In this document: positions 1 through 13,300 of the stretch, piece by piece
Layout of the letters: each line of letters begins with the position of its first letter
Position numbering within the stretch: position 1 is the first letter of the stretch
From: Promerops cafer
Lineage: Eukaryota; Chordata; Aves; Passeriformes; Nectariniidae
DNA length: 64,000 nt
Assembly: GCA_013398275.1 (NCBI GenBank)
Contig: VZSE01008498.1
Coordinates: 267,873-331,872, forward strand
Direction of reading: 5' to 3'
Notes under the pieces: generated by a model
What the model was told of the DNA's origin: nothing
Databases searched by the model: none
The model's input: the letters and a program-made list of their open reading frames with translations, nothing else
Position numbers and translations under genes: made by a program

Positions 1-27
1 TTAAACCCGGTATTACTTTGATGAAAT

Positions 28-270
28 CTCATTTGCTCCAAGGGAGGTTTAGATTTGAAATTAGAAAAAATTTCTTCACTGAAAGGGTGGTCAGGCATTG
101 GAACAAGCTGCCCAGGGAAATGGTGGAATCACCATCCTTGGAAGTGTTCAAAAAACCATGTGGGTATGGCACTTGGGGGCACAGTTTCGTGGTGAAGATG
201 GCAGGGCTGGATTAACAGGTGGACTCAATGATCTTAGAGGTCTTGTCCAACGTAAATGATTCTATGATTT
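28..270 (+). repeat. CR1 LINE, 3'-end fragment
   Basis: The frame at 18-215 reads like the carboxyl end of CR1 ORF2, with the typical words RKNFFTERVVRHWNKLPRE and ESPSLEVF. It is followed by the CR1 3' tail (GAGGTCTTGTCCAACGTAAA, then TGATTCTATGATT). Only the last few hundred bases of the element are present, which is the usual 5'-truncated form. The frame breaks after the ESPSLEVF motif, so this is a dead copy. The left boundary is uncertain because the window starts there. Confidence 0.88.
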
Positions 271-3200
271 CTTGCATGCAAGCAGCCTTCTTGTGCTAGA
301 ATACTTCTTTTATGGGCTGTCTGAAATCACTAGTGAAGGTTTTCTTGATGTAATTCACAAGTAAGGGAAATATGAGTAAGTGGATTACTTCAGTTCATCA
401 GTGCTGAAATGCAGGATTTAATAAATTTTCTTCATCAATAGCAATGAACAACATTGGGATACCTGAGTGGGTATTTCAAGGTATCTATCTAGCCAGCAGC
501 TGATTTATAGGTGATGTCCTTCAGCCTGCAAAAATACTCCAATATATAAAGCAACCCAGTGTAAGGCAACCAGTGATAAGGAAAAAATATACATAGAAAA
601 GGAAAAACAAATGCTGGTAAAGACACCCCTACTACAAGGACAAGTATTTCATCATGTTTTTATCAGAGCACAGAAAGGGAGCCATGAAAGGGAGCCTTTC
701 TAGGAAAGGGGAATGGAGGGTTTGCAGATCCTCAGTCTCCCTCACCTGACTGTGAGTGATACAGTTCAAGTCCACCTCCGAATTTGGGGAAGTGAAGAAG
801 AGACAGGACTTGAAGGATTACACCCTCCATGTACTTGCTCTCTGTGGATTCCTGCCTTGAAAAAGAAACCATTATTTCCCAGTTCTTCATTAATGTGATT
901 GAAAATAATTTTTATACGATGAGTGACTAAGAGAGGCATAGACTCTCCATGATCATTTCACAGAGAGGTGTGTGTGTGTGGTAGTGAATCCCCTGACATA
1001 AGTTGTTCCAAAAAAAGCCACCAATTCATTATAATCAGTCAAGAATGCTGGACTAAAGCAGATGCAGTAAGTTGTGTTCATTCAAAGGCAGCACAAAAAA
1101 TAATAAATTTGCCAACCCAAATCACCACCAACCCCAAACACTCTGAATCTCTATTAAACTGAAGATCAGCTATTTCTTGAGATTTGCCTACTGGATTTCA
1201 TTGTATTTTACTAATCATCTCAAAACAGATAATTTGTTTGAAAGCAAAATAATCTTTCCAAAGCTCTGTCTAGCTACACAAAGACTTGGAAATAGGTATG
1301 CCCAAGAAAACTGCATTGAATAGAGATAAATAATATGATAAGACTAATACTTCAGAACTGTAAGCTGACTTGAAGATTAAACATTTTTCCTGTTCAAGTG
1401 TTGACTGTGCATGCATTTCTTTTTTTTTTTAAATGTGAATTTAACACACAGAAGCAGGGAGACAGCAAGCAGTCCCAGGGAGTCATTGGTTCCTTAAGGT
1501 ATGTCCAGCAAGGTCAGCAATCCGAGGAACTGCCTTCTAACAGTCCAGTTGAAATGCTTTTATCCTGACTCAGGCAGGCTGCCTTGAATAGTTTAAGTTC
1601 CCTGCTCATTCACCATATAACTTCTGTAACAATAAACCACATTCTCATTTTTAGTGATGCATTCAAGAAGGACTCGTGTGAAGCCTGGTTACCTGGTGCA
1701 GAGTTCCCAGTCATTATAACATAATGAGTTTTAAATCAGTCTAGTCAAACTCAGTAATTAACACAAGGTACCTTGAGGTGAGCTTCTCAAGTGTTCCCAT
1801 TCTGTTTCCTAAAATCTGTCTGTCCATGCACTCTGGGCCTAATTACTGTTCCAACAATACAAGAACAGAGATGTTCAAACCTCCCAATATTTGCTCACTG
1901 CTCCTTGGATGCTCTCCTGATCCAGCCCACATGCTGACATGACAGGTTCTAGCTAAACACGGTCATTTCACACGAATGCCTTTTCAAAAGTCATGTAACC
2001 ACATCCACTACTCTTCACTTTAGGATTGATTACAGTAGCAATTAAAAAAAAACAAAAACAAAACTGATGCTGGCTTTGTGCTAGGGAAGAGAGCTTGGGT
2101 ACAACACGCAAGTGCTCAGATGGAAGCAACCAGGAAGATTTCCAGCCCACCTATTTTAGATGAATAAAATCACATCTGGAGTCAGGAGTGTCCCTGGAGT
2201 GTTCTTGCTCAATTATTTTCATTTAACCTCAACCTCTGGTGACAACAGGGCAGAGCTGCTGGCAGCATTATACTTATTTGGTTTTAAGATTACATAAAAA
2301 CATTAATAGCCAGGGTTATGGCTACCTTGCCATTACCTAGGGCTCCTGCTTCTAGCTCTGAATCTGCAATTGCAAAAGAGAAGGAAGATAATTCCCTCAG
2401 AAATTCAGGAAGAGCATTTTGAGGAGCTTTGCTTTGAGGGCTTATCTCTGACTACTTAGAACTAATCCTGCTTAGTTTAGCTCTGAGAAAAATCACAGAC
2501 TGATGAGGAGGTAACCAACACTTCTGATTACTTCTCACTTGTTAAATACGGTATGTGCAACCCTGAGGAAGTTGCAACTATTTCTCTTGCCAGCCTTTCT
2601 TATGATCATCATCACATTTTCATGAACTCTCATGATGCCACAGCAAAGTGAGTGAAGTGCATATTTCCTCTCTATAGGTTGTCTATAACACATGAACAGC
2701 ACATTTTTCTCATCTCAGTTTTCCATTCCTTGCTTGTAGAAACAATACATGGAATGGAAAGCGAACTTCAACAGCAATGGTTTTATCTCTATGCATTTTG
2801 ATAACAGCAAGTGTGCTTGTGAAATCTCTCCTACTTCAGCAACTGCTAAGGTCTCTGAGGAGACATTTTCCAGGTTTTAGTTTTGAAAGGAACGCTGCTG
2901 CACTAAGCTGTTACTGTGAAGCCATGCCTGGTACAGACTGACAGGCCAAAAGGGGCTTCAGTCAACTCTCAACAGCTTTGTCTTCACTCTTTCTGTATTT
3001 CAGGGCATGTTCTTGTATTACCATCTCTTGCACTGGTTAAAACTGACTTAGGCTCATTCCTTATGTTCCAACAAATGCAATACTTTGCATTCTGTTCCCT
3101 CTTCTCCACACATAGTACATACAAGTTAACACTTAAAACAATTTACCTGTAGGGTTTGCAGTGCAACCCCATTCCACTCTAATCTGATTGCTTTCAGAAA

Positions 3201-6200
3201 GCTAATTGTGCCTGCTAGCAAGTACCTCTGCTGCTCTAGCCTTGCCCAGCCTTGTCAAGGCAACCACATTGTATTTTGGAAGAAAAGCCACACCTGGAAA
3301 TTGTCATACCTGGAAACTGCACATTCCTCTGTCAAATGGTTTCAAGGAGCTGAATTACCAGTTTTTGAATGCATCTGTGAATAATGTATAGTCATTCATA
3401 AGATGGAGATAAAATTTCTGAGGGGGAAAAATTATGTGAGTATAGTAACTAGGCAGACTACACCTAAGTGTAGGATACCATGGCTCCAGAGCAGGAATAC
3501 ATTAGAATCAACATAAGCAGCTTTTGTTACAAAGCTTAAGCAGTGATGAGTTAAAGATCATTGCCAGCTACCAAGATCTTGGTGTGATCACCTACTCCAG
3601 AGACTTAAAGCAGACTGAGCAACTGCACCAGGAAACACCACAAAGAAACAACTCCAGCTTCTGCTATTTTAAACCAGTCAATATATGAATAAAGATGGGA
3701 GTGGCATAAGGATTAAACCCAGGAGTATGAAAGCTTGAAAGACCTTATTCCACTTAACCTCTCTGCTGGGCATCAAACATAAGACAAGGCTAAATGCACA
3801 TGGCAGTACGCCGATGCTTTTTTTCAATGCTGGCTAAAGCTCTGGGAGTAATGAAAGGTATTCCTTATCTATAATAGCCTGCAGCCTGAAAAAATGCATA
3901 TAAAGAAAACAGGAGGGTAAGATTAAACAAAGACGAGAAGACTGGCACGACTAAGTGCCACTGCAATTACCACCTAGCTTGAAGCTTGAAGAAAATGATG
4001 TTGATGACATCTACATTAAATTTTATAAAAGCCCAGAAACAACAAAATACCCAAAGCATCTCTGTCAGATTCCATTGCAAATCTGCACAGTAAGTAGGAA
4101 TTAGAAAAAAATATAAATTTGGTTTAAAAATACCACTAAAAATACTTCTATAAAACCTAGGCTTTAATCCAAAGCACAAGCACAGCCAAGGCTGGCACTG
4201 CTCAGCTATCACAGCACAGAGCAGCTTGCTTTGTGCTCACTCTGCTTTCAAGTATTTAGAGCCTCCTAAAGCACGGATCACAATACACGTAGGTTTATTT
4301 CTGGATGCAACAATACAGGAAGTGGGTACCACAAAAAAAGAACAGCATGTTTAAAAAAAAAAGGAAAAAAGCCTCACAGTCCCAAGCAGATGTGATGCAA
4401 GTGATTGTGTTTGACTTTGCATTACAAATACTAGTATTTAAAATGATGTAGATCGGGAACCTAGCCAGTGCTTGCTAACAGCTTTGGCTTGCTTTCCAGC
4501 TCTCTCCAGCCTTTAAATAGCAAAAGAGCAAACTAAAAATCCCCAAGGCTGTACTTTCTGAGCCTACCACATGCCTGTGCTCAGTAATCATCAAACTGAA
4601 AGATACTCACCAAGTCCTCAAAAACACAAATCATACAGAAAAAAATCTATCACACTGAGAACTGAAGTATGTTCCCATGACAAGAATGGGGTTTATAATA
4701 AACCTGGATTTGGAGAAAGAAAGGGCAAAGTAGTTCAATTAATGTCACTATTATTTTCACCTGAACATGAAATATGCACTATTCTTTACAAACGTGGCAT
4801 TTCAGAGCTTCAGGGACTGGCAGCATGGATGTGATACTGTTTCCCTGAAACAGTAGCAATGTTTTCAATTATCCCAACCTGACTTATTGCCATTCCAGGC
4901 ACTGAGGACAGGCTGGAAGAAATCTATGCACTAGCTTCACAGCCAGACAGCTTTAAATGGATAGACAGACATTAGCTAGTGCAAAGGCAGCTGAACATTA
5001 ATCCTCTTGGTGGCCTTGCTAAAATCCTGTGCAAAATTCCCACCACCTTACAAGGCTTATTTGTGCACACAAACATTCAAAAGAAAGGTAAGTAGGGGTT
5101 CATCTGTGTAGATGAGCATGTGTGAACATGACCTTCTGATAGGAAGAACTCTTCTTAAGGTTCACTACAAAACAGCACATAAAGGTGCAGCTACACAAAG
5201 ATGAGAAGGAAGCTGGAACAAGCACTAAGAAAAGCTGTAGGGTGAAGGACACAACATGACTCTCATCCAGGTGAGAAAAGGAAACATGCAGTGTAGCAAC
5301 AAACAGCAACGCTAACATCAAAGTGCAATGTGGATTAGATTGAGCACACTCTGGCAGCTACATCCACCTAAACACTCAGGACTGCTCACACAAGTCAGAG
5401 TGGTACTTTACTTATCATTCACTGATTCCTTCAGCATAATTTACAGAAGAGCATACTTTTAAAATCAGTAATTCATACAGTGTCTAGTAACTTAGAGAAA
5501 TAATCAATGAATGGTTCCCAATGTCCCTACAATTACCCTTCACTAAACCTAAAACAGATACTGTAAGTAACAGGTAAATATAACAAATAGTTAAATTCAA
5601 TTTAGACATGGAGAACTCTGACAGAGGTACCATTATGCTGGGTGTCATCCTATTGTTCTCTTAAAATCTAGTTCTGCAATTGTTTTCAGTAAGAGCAGGA
5701 TTAGACTGATGGATCAAGAGTATCTCAAAGTCCTTACCCAAAGCAGGGATCTAAAATCAAGTTAGAACAGACTGAGAGAGAACCATATTTCATTTAATCT
5801 GAAAGCCAAACACCTCTTCTTTGCACATGTTGGGATTGAAGGCAGATGCTCTTCTCATCCATTATTCAAAATGGAAGTGTTACCTTTTAGTGCTCAGATT
5901 TCTATCAGCTCATGGCAAATCACAGGAGAAAAATCCATGCAGCCAGGAGACAGGCAGAAAATAAACAGTTTTATGCTAATAATATGACATGCCGTGTGTT
6001 CCAGGTTATTTTATCTCAGCATTATCCCATTTCACTGCTGTGAAATCTCTGTAATTCATTCGTATGACTCCAGGCTTACAATGAAGTCCAGGTTGGGAGC
6101 ATGATGAAGAACCATCAGCACAGGCCATTGGACATTGACTTTCTTGTCTGCCATGTTTCTTGTACAGCCTGGCTGTTATTTGCAGTCAGACAATGAGAGA

Positions 6201-7410
6201 CACCCAGCCTGTTTGCACTGATTTAGTGAGAAAGCACCACCCCTTCTGAAGATACATAAAACAAAGGTGTCCATCCTAATTCTCTTGTGATGGTTTTTAC
6301 TTTGCTGTTGACTCTGGCTAATTAGAATTTAAGCTCTTTTAGACGGCATGTTTGAGATACTTACATATTTATTATATTGGTTATTTCATGCACTCTTAAA
6401 ATAAATATAATTTTGAGGTAAAAGTACCACAAGAAACAACCTAATGGCTAACATTCTGTCTTAAAGTTAGCAATAAAATGCATCCAGGCACAGATTTTCT
6501 GGGCAACCATCTTTACTCCTCTCAGTATCCATATGTGTAAACAATGGATTAGGACATTGCTCTCATTTTATTAACTGCTCTGAGGCTTTCAGTAGACAAT
6601 GCATTATTCTGGTTACCAAGAAAACCATACTTGTTTTACAGTATGATGTCCTACACTAAGTAGCAGACCTTCCTTTCCCTGGATAAACACTTGTGACACC
6701 TCCCACCCCTATGGCTGATGTACAAACTGACAAAACTGCCAATAACAATGTGCTCTTGTTACTTCCCAAAGTTTTTCAACTTCAACACCCAACAGAAACA
6801 AACAATGTTTGGTACACAGCACAGGAACCCCAGTGATATTGAAAGACTTCACTGACCATACTGTCCAACAGCTGAGGGAGTGGCTGTTGCCCTGTACTTG
6901 GGAGGGTCTCATGACAGGCAAGGCAGTGCCTTGGGTGGAGGTTATAATATGTTGGGCATTTTATACCAGGCTCCTTCCCTCAATTCCAGTGGATCTACAA
7001 CACACCTGGTGGTGAACTATAACCATCTCCTAAATACAAGGAACACACTGTAAGACAGGTGCAGTCATACAGGAATCTCGGGAAATTCAGAAATGGTCAG
7101 AAGAGTAACTCCAGAGCGGGTGGAATCAGCCACTTACCGACCAGTGCCCTCCAGTGGCTCCCACAGCAACTGAAGGAAATGAAGACAAGAACCTGTTTTT
7201 AGAGGTCAAAGGCACCACAATTGTATCACTAATGGAAAGAAAGAAAATGCTGACATCTGGACGACAAATAGCTCTTTTTAAAATTTATGTTCTTGCATGG
7301 CAACCTCATATCTGCTATCATTACATACCACAACCAGAAAAACCTACATTCCATCAAGTGAATAAAATATTAATTGCAAGCCTTGTAAAATGAGACAACA
7401 GAAACCAAAG
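271..7410. other. Intergenic DNA downstream of GPD1L, no gene recognised
   Basis: AT-rich sequence with scattered frames under 90 codons, none showing a known domain or a splice-consistent exon series. In human the next gene on this side of GPD1L is CMTM8, but I see no CMTM exon here. A mild cluster of opposed short frames at 6.7-7.0 kb looks like chance. I see no recent interspersed repeat after the CR1 piece at the left edge. Confidence 0.6.
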
Positions 7411-7430
7411 TGATTCCCAAGACAAAAATG

Positions 7431-7436
7431 TTTATT
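7431..7436 (-). terminator. Candidate GPD1L polyadenylation signal (AATAAA)
   Basis: Canonical hexamer on the minus strand, with cleavage expected some 15-25 bases further on, near 7411. A GT-rich stretch follows, as expected for the downstream element. Chosen because it gives a long 3' UTR with a canonical hexamer and supporting downstream context. Confidence 0.55.
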
Positions 7437-8221
7437 TGTACTAAGTCTTCAAACAGGTATACATTCAACATTTCTAAACAAAATTAGTACATATGACGAG
7501 GGCCCGTTGAGTAAGTATCATTAGAATGTAATGCCTTCCTTAGCAACTAAAGTTCTTAAACCAAGAATTAGTTACAAATTTATGACCCCCTTACACAGGG
7601 GTTAATGATTTCAGTAAGACTATCCCAGTACTAGGCAAAACAGAGTGTTTGTAGAGCAGGCTTCTCATCATTCAGTTCCAGTACCGTGTCACAGTCTTTT
7701 AATGAGCAGTAAATATTAGTGGGGGAAAAACACCTAGTGCCAAGCTGAGTGTTCTCCAGCACTGAAAAGCAAATGCAAATAGTGAACACCAATAGAAATT
7801 TAAATAAACTGTTTTAGTTACTGAAACCTCATTTTTTGTCTGAAAAAAAGAATATCGTAACAGACTGGAGGAAAGAATTCCATAAAAACCTTTTCTCTGG
7901 ATTTGCCTTAGAATATAGGCTTCTCTACAAACAAGAACAATTAAGATTTAAGAGTTTCAGTGGTAGAAGTTGTACTGGAATAATAAAGAAATAATTTAAA
8001 AATATATATTAATTTACCACATTTAGCTCATATAGCCCTTTATGTATCTTACAAAAATCCTACTGTCCTACATACTGCATGTAAAAAAAAAGTTTATATA
8101 TATAACGTATATGTACACATACAAAGGAAAAGCCACCAGTTTGGTATTAAAAAACAGAACAAAACAAAGCATAAGCAAACACACTGAAAGTTATGCAGTA
8201 GCGAGGAGTGTATGCTCCATG

Positions 8222-8228
8222 TGTGCGT
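8222..8228 (-). promoter_or_regulatory. miR-210 seed match in GPD1L 3' UTR
   Basis: Minus strand reads ACGCACA, the complement of miR-210-3p bases 2-8 (a 7mer-m8 site). Just upstream in the transcript, CTGTT can pair with miRNA bases 11-15 as supplementary pairing. GPD1L is an established miR-210 target in mammals, which raises the prior for this site. Confidence 0.55.
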
Positions 8229-10278
8229 TAGCGTAACAGTGCTCCCAACCTTAAAACATCCTCTTAAACGTCTAAGCTGAGTGCTTGCTCCGAGTCAGCT
8301 CTACCAGTGATGTTCCCAACTGCCACAAATGTCTGATGTCATTTAACTTCCGGCCATCTCTGAGATTTAGCACTAAGTCAGAAGTAAGGCAAAATAACTT
8401 TTAACATCCCTGAATATCTGAAGACATTCATGAGATCTTCCAAATATTAATTCAAAACAATACAGGAGCACAAAAAAATGGTACCCCTAAAAGGAAGAGT
8501 CTTCCTGTCTACACAAAGTTGCCCCAAAGCTTCCCTATTTCAGAGTAATCCAGGCTATGTAAGTATGACAATTATTCCCAGACATCCTCTTTGTTTTAGC
8601 AAATTTTGAATGACAACCTAAAGTTTCAGGATGGGTGTGTGCTCATAATTTCAGGTCTAAAACCACCACTGAGAGCAGTGAACAACAGTTCTGATACTGC
8701 TCAGATGTTAGGTGTATTCAGAGCAGATGGGCAGTCTTGTTCTATAAATTCTAATGCCAACCTTTGTCTCCCAGTTGGAAGAAGGAGTCCACCCTTAATG
8801 TACCTAGTATATATTTCACAAAATGCCCCCCCCACACTTCAGTATACAAGGAAAGCAAAATAGATTTTACTTATCTATCTTCTCTTGCATCAATCCTAAA
8901 AAAAATCTGAAAAGACCAACCAAACCAACCTCCCCCACCTTAAACTCCGTAAAATCACAGATTTTCCAATAACAAACAAAATTAACCTCCCTGACAAAAC
9001 AAAGGTTCCTGAAAAAAACCTAGCTGAGATCCCTGGGGAATAAAAGAGATGGATGCCTTTGAGAAGCTTTCTGGGAGATTAGTTGTAACGGATTTGATTC
9101 AGCACCCATAAAAGTTTTGTCCAGCGAAAGAGTAACTCCAGAAGTGGGAAGGCTGGATCATGGCTACAGCCCAGTGGACGTGTCAGTCACTGGCAGGCAC
9201 TGAAATGAATGCAGTCATCGTACCGGCACACAACCCTCCTGACGGCACAAGCCTGTGTTGGACCAGGGAATTCCCCCGACATTCCTTGGAGTGTTGTGTG
9301 GAGCCCAACGCTTTGCAGCTAAGCTAAAAACACAGCAGAACAATTTGGAGCAGTGGATACCCAAGGCTATTCTTCATCACCCAACCAACAACAGCAGTGA
9401 AGAACAACCACAGGTAAAACAATAAAATGAACTGTAGGCTCTAGGGTTCAGAACCCCCAGGTCAACACCTCTGGCTTGCTTTGGGGAATGGGATTCTAGA
9501 AGAGCCTAACACTGAGGAATAGTAAAGGAGAAATGGAGAAATACAAAAATGCAAGGATTAAAAAACAGAAGAGGAGGCAATGATCCCCCCTCTAGAATAT
9601 TCCCTTTAAAACAGTGTAATTAAAAACTTTAAATTCACTTAGAAATTGGTTTCAAAGTAGCCTGACAATTTCAACAACTTTCAAAAATCAAAATATTCTT
9701 CACTAGAGTTCATTGAAATATCCCTGTAGCCCCCCAAATAACTGCTACAACTTGTTTTGCATTAACATTGCTTAAATTAATATAGTCATAAGCATGCAAA
9801 ATGTTAACATTTAATTGTGCATACAGAATAAAACAAAATTCTAACAGATAGATTCCTAATATTTCAAGGTTACAGGCTTGATTCAGTCTCTGATCAAAAC
9901 CACTGGGATTCTTCCCAGAGCGTCCAGTGGATTTTGGACTAGGTTTTAATAAGAGACAACAAAGCATTGTGTTTTATGGTGCAGGAGCAAACTCAAAGTA
10001 CACTTGTGTATATATACCAGGGATGTAGTGCAACTTTTGTATTGTGTAGCTTAAAAGAGATGCATGTTAGCCAGTAAAAGGACAATCACCAAGCCAGCAC
10101 CACATGCTGTGTCAAACCAGGCTGGGTAACAAACACCGATACTTGCTCAGAGACATTCATGTTGTTCCTGTTGCCTAAGAGCAGCTTTGAACAAAGCTTA
10201 ATGATAGCTACATCCACTTGAACTCAGACATGAATTCGAAAGGCAGAAAGCTGCATTAGTACAACAGCCTGATGGATT

Positions 10279-10375
10279 TTACTTGTGCTCTGGATGATTT
10301 TGAAGGCAGGATATTATCTCTTTAACAGGTCTCCCTTCATAGCAGATTTGATACACAGCTGTGAAGAGTGGAAAC
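10279..10375 (-). CDS. GPD1L: GPD1L coding exon 8 (terminal coding part)
   Basis: 97 coding bases: the last base of the Lys322 codon, residues 323-353 (FPLFTAVYQI to NHPEHK) and TAA at 10281-10279. It ends in the family signature HPEH plus one residue. The acceptor is CTCTTTCCTCAG. It is too short and too far from the other exons to stand out as an open frame and was found by homology. Confidence 0.95.
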
Positions 10376-13300
10376 CTGAGGAAAGAGGGTGGAGAAAGCG
10401 AACACAGCGTAAATTTATTCTGTAACATTTTCTTAAATGAAAGAAATATAAAGGGGTGAGGAGAGGGAAGGGGAAAAGGGAGAGGTGGAAAAAATTATTT
10501 CTTTTTTCTATTTGTCAGGTGCAAATGCTGGGCTGAAAAGCTGGGCATAACTACAGAACCTGCATGCATCTCTGAAATAGAGTGACGCTCAGAAGCCTAG
10601 CTAGCTTTAATGGAGCCTGAGACATTCATTATGTATGGCACAACCATAAAGTGATCTAAAAAATAAACTACAAACTTTTTCCTGGCTGTTCTTACAGCAG
10701 TACCCATCTGTGGTTAAAAAGGATGACTGGCACATCCGTTATGCAGTACTTCTGAGCAATAACTTGATAATACAGAATATGACAAAAAAAGACCCAAGAA
10801 GACATTGAAGGTCAAGTTTTTAATAAGAATCCAAAATTAAACCTGGATTTTGAAATAAAAAATTCCGTATCTAATTTTTTCTTCTTTTTTTTAGATTGCC
10901 CACGTCTTTAACAACCTCCAAATTATTCAGGCTTCTCTCATAATCTGAAGGTTTGTTAAAGCCAAGATGCTTTACAGAAATTTGTATTTGCTTTCTGTCC
11001 ATCCCAGACAATAACAGCCAGACAAATTCAATTTTCATACAAAGCCTGGTGAATTTTAGGGGTTGATCTATTCACCAAGTACATATAGCATTTCAGCATG
11101 GCCTTTTATATTGATGAATTTTGACCAATGGAATTAAAAAATAACAGTCACTGGAGATGGTGAAATAGTTAATTTCTGAGTGATTCAGAATACATTTGGA
11201 CTAGGACTTGCTCCTTAGGAAAGGTGTCCCACCAGTCACTCCAAAGCTTTATCGGTAATGCACATTTCAGTGTTGAGCAGTAGTGAGCACCCTATATGAT
11301 GGCCTATACATTCTGCTGTCACGCATTACATTGCAGTCATGCTGCTATCATCAGCACATTGCCCCAAACTAGGCTGACTTTTGTTTCTACTTTATTGGTG
11401 GAAAAGAAATTATCATATAGCCACACAGCTGCTCTCTCAAATCCAATGCTAAGCTGCTTAGATTGCAAAACCCTTACTAGGAAATCTGCAGAAAAAGAAT
11501 TACACAATGACTTCTGCATTCCTTAACAAACCTCACTTATCACTCACCTTGTATGATGTACTGGGCTGAAGGGGGGTTACATTTGCTGTTGCCATAAAAG
11601 CTCACATGTAGGCACTAACAAAACTCCCTATGACTATGTGAGAGGTGGCCACAAAACAGGAGAACCTTCCAAAGCAAAAGCAGGTTTCCCACAGGTTTAG
11701 GTACAGTTACTTCTCAGTGAAGAAGCACCCCTACAAACCTACAAACCACAAACTGATACCTAAGTCCTGCTGCTTATCCCAGAGAACATTACTGTGCACA
11801 GGTCTGCCACAATTCACATGGAGAAACCTGTACCAAGGCTGACTGCAGGCTCAAGGCCAGCAAACTCCAAATGCATGTTAGGCCCGAGCACATCAAAAGA
11901 GCAAGGACTACAACTGTTGAAAAAAGGTAATTGCACCACAAGTATCAATAGGCATCAACGCTGCTACCAAGGCTCTTCTGAACTTCGACTTTTGCACACT
12001 TCTACGTAGCCTTGGGAATGGTTTTGTAGGACCAGAGTATGAAATTCTACCCTTATGAGACTCTTACCTCTTCACTTTGAAACCATGGCTGCTCCACTGT
12101 GATTTATGTTTTAAAGCAGTAGTTTTTGAAAAACACTTTGAAAGCTGCTTTCAAAAGTCTTGTTGAATGAGAGAACTCATATATATGAGTTGGCATACCA
12201 AAAGGAAATTAGCATCACTGTTTTCATGTCTTTTATTAAAAACACAACCCAAAATCATCTATAATGCACTCAATTTGTTGTAAGATAGAACAGGATACAA
12301 AACAACCCTCAAACACAGCATCCTGTTTCATTTAGGGAACCATAAACAGTAAAGAATGAAGCCAACATTTTAATTAATTTTTTCTGCAGTTAGCTTAATT
12401 ACTGTACACTGAAGAGACAGACTTAGGTAACTTACATCCAAAGATAATATTAAAACATTAATAATTGAATGCAGCTGATCCATTAAAACTAGACTTTAAA
12501 AAATACTTTTGAAAGAAAAAGTAACAAGGCTTGGTCTTTTGACTGGCAGTTTTTTAATTTCTGATTTTTCCTCTTTTACAAACAGGAACAGATAAATGGA
12601 TTTCTTAATCTTGTAAGGGGACAGCTGTGTGTGTGGCTATAGGAATCATTCATGTTCTGATCGAATACAAGTGAACCAAGCCAGGACAATCTGCTTAATT
12701 TCATACCACAAAAAACCACCCCCTGACCTACAGAGGCAGATGGGAGGTTTTAACCTACAGCAAACAGGAAGTCACATTAAGAAGGAGAACTGCAATATCT
12801 AAGCTAGAATCCATGTGGTGGAGGTAGTCACTTTATTCAGATTCACCAAGCTCCTCTCCCTGGAGGTAAGTAATGAATTTCCTACAATGAAATGAGATGT
12901 AGCGACTTTTCACAGTCTCTTTAGGAAGCCCTACTTCTACTTTCATGCATTTTTTTCTTTTCACATATTAAAACACACTTGCTGTGCTTTTCTGTAGTAG
13001 CAGAAGGCAACAATACACTCTGCAAACAGAAGGATATTCACATATTTAACGTCACATGAATACCTCCATCTACACCAATATTATTTTCAGGTTCTATTCA
13101 CTTCTTTCTTGGATTTTAACTTTTAAACTACTGTTACTACAGTGATTTTCTTTTTGGCTATTACTTCTATGAAGATATCAAAACCAAATATGCAGAAAAA
13201 ATTATGGAGATAAAAAAGGGGTATGTGGAAGTTGTTTTTTCTGTTCTTACTCACTTGTCCAGCATTCCTTTCTGCTTCAGGATGCGATGCACTTCTGCAG

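Larger units (their letters stand above)
7411..10278 (-). other. GPD1L: GPD1L 3' untranslated region (inferred)
   Basis: Runs about 2.9 kb from the stop to just past the AATAAA at 7436-7431. No splice-consistent coding sequence lies within it. The left end is inferred from that signal and from the GT/T-rich sequence downstream on the minus strand (TTTGGTTTCTGTTGTCTC). ATTAAA variants inside the region could allow shorter forms. It contains a miR-210 seed match at 8222-8228. Confidence 0.65.

Noticed and set aside
6709..7015. Pair of opposed 68-70 codon frames just past the GPD1L 3' end
   Set aside because: No motif or splice context; probably chance, and not CMTM8 as far as I can read.
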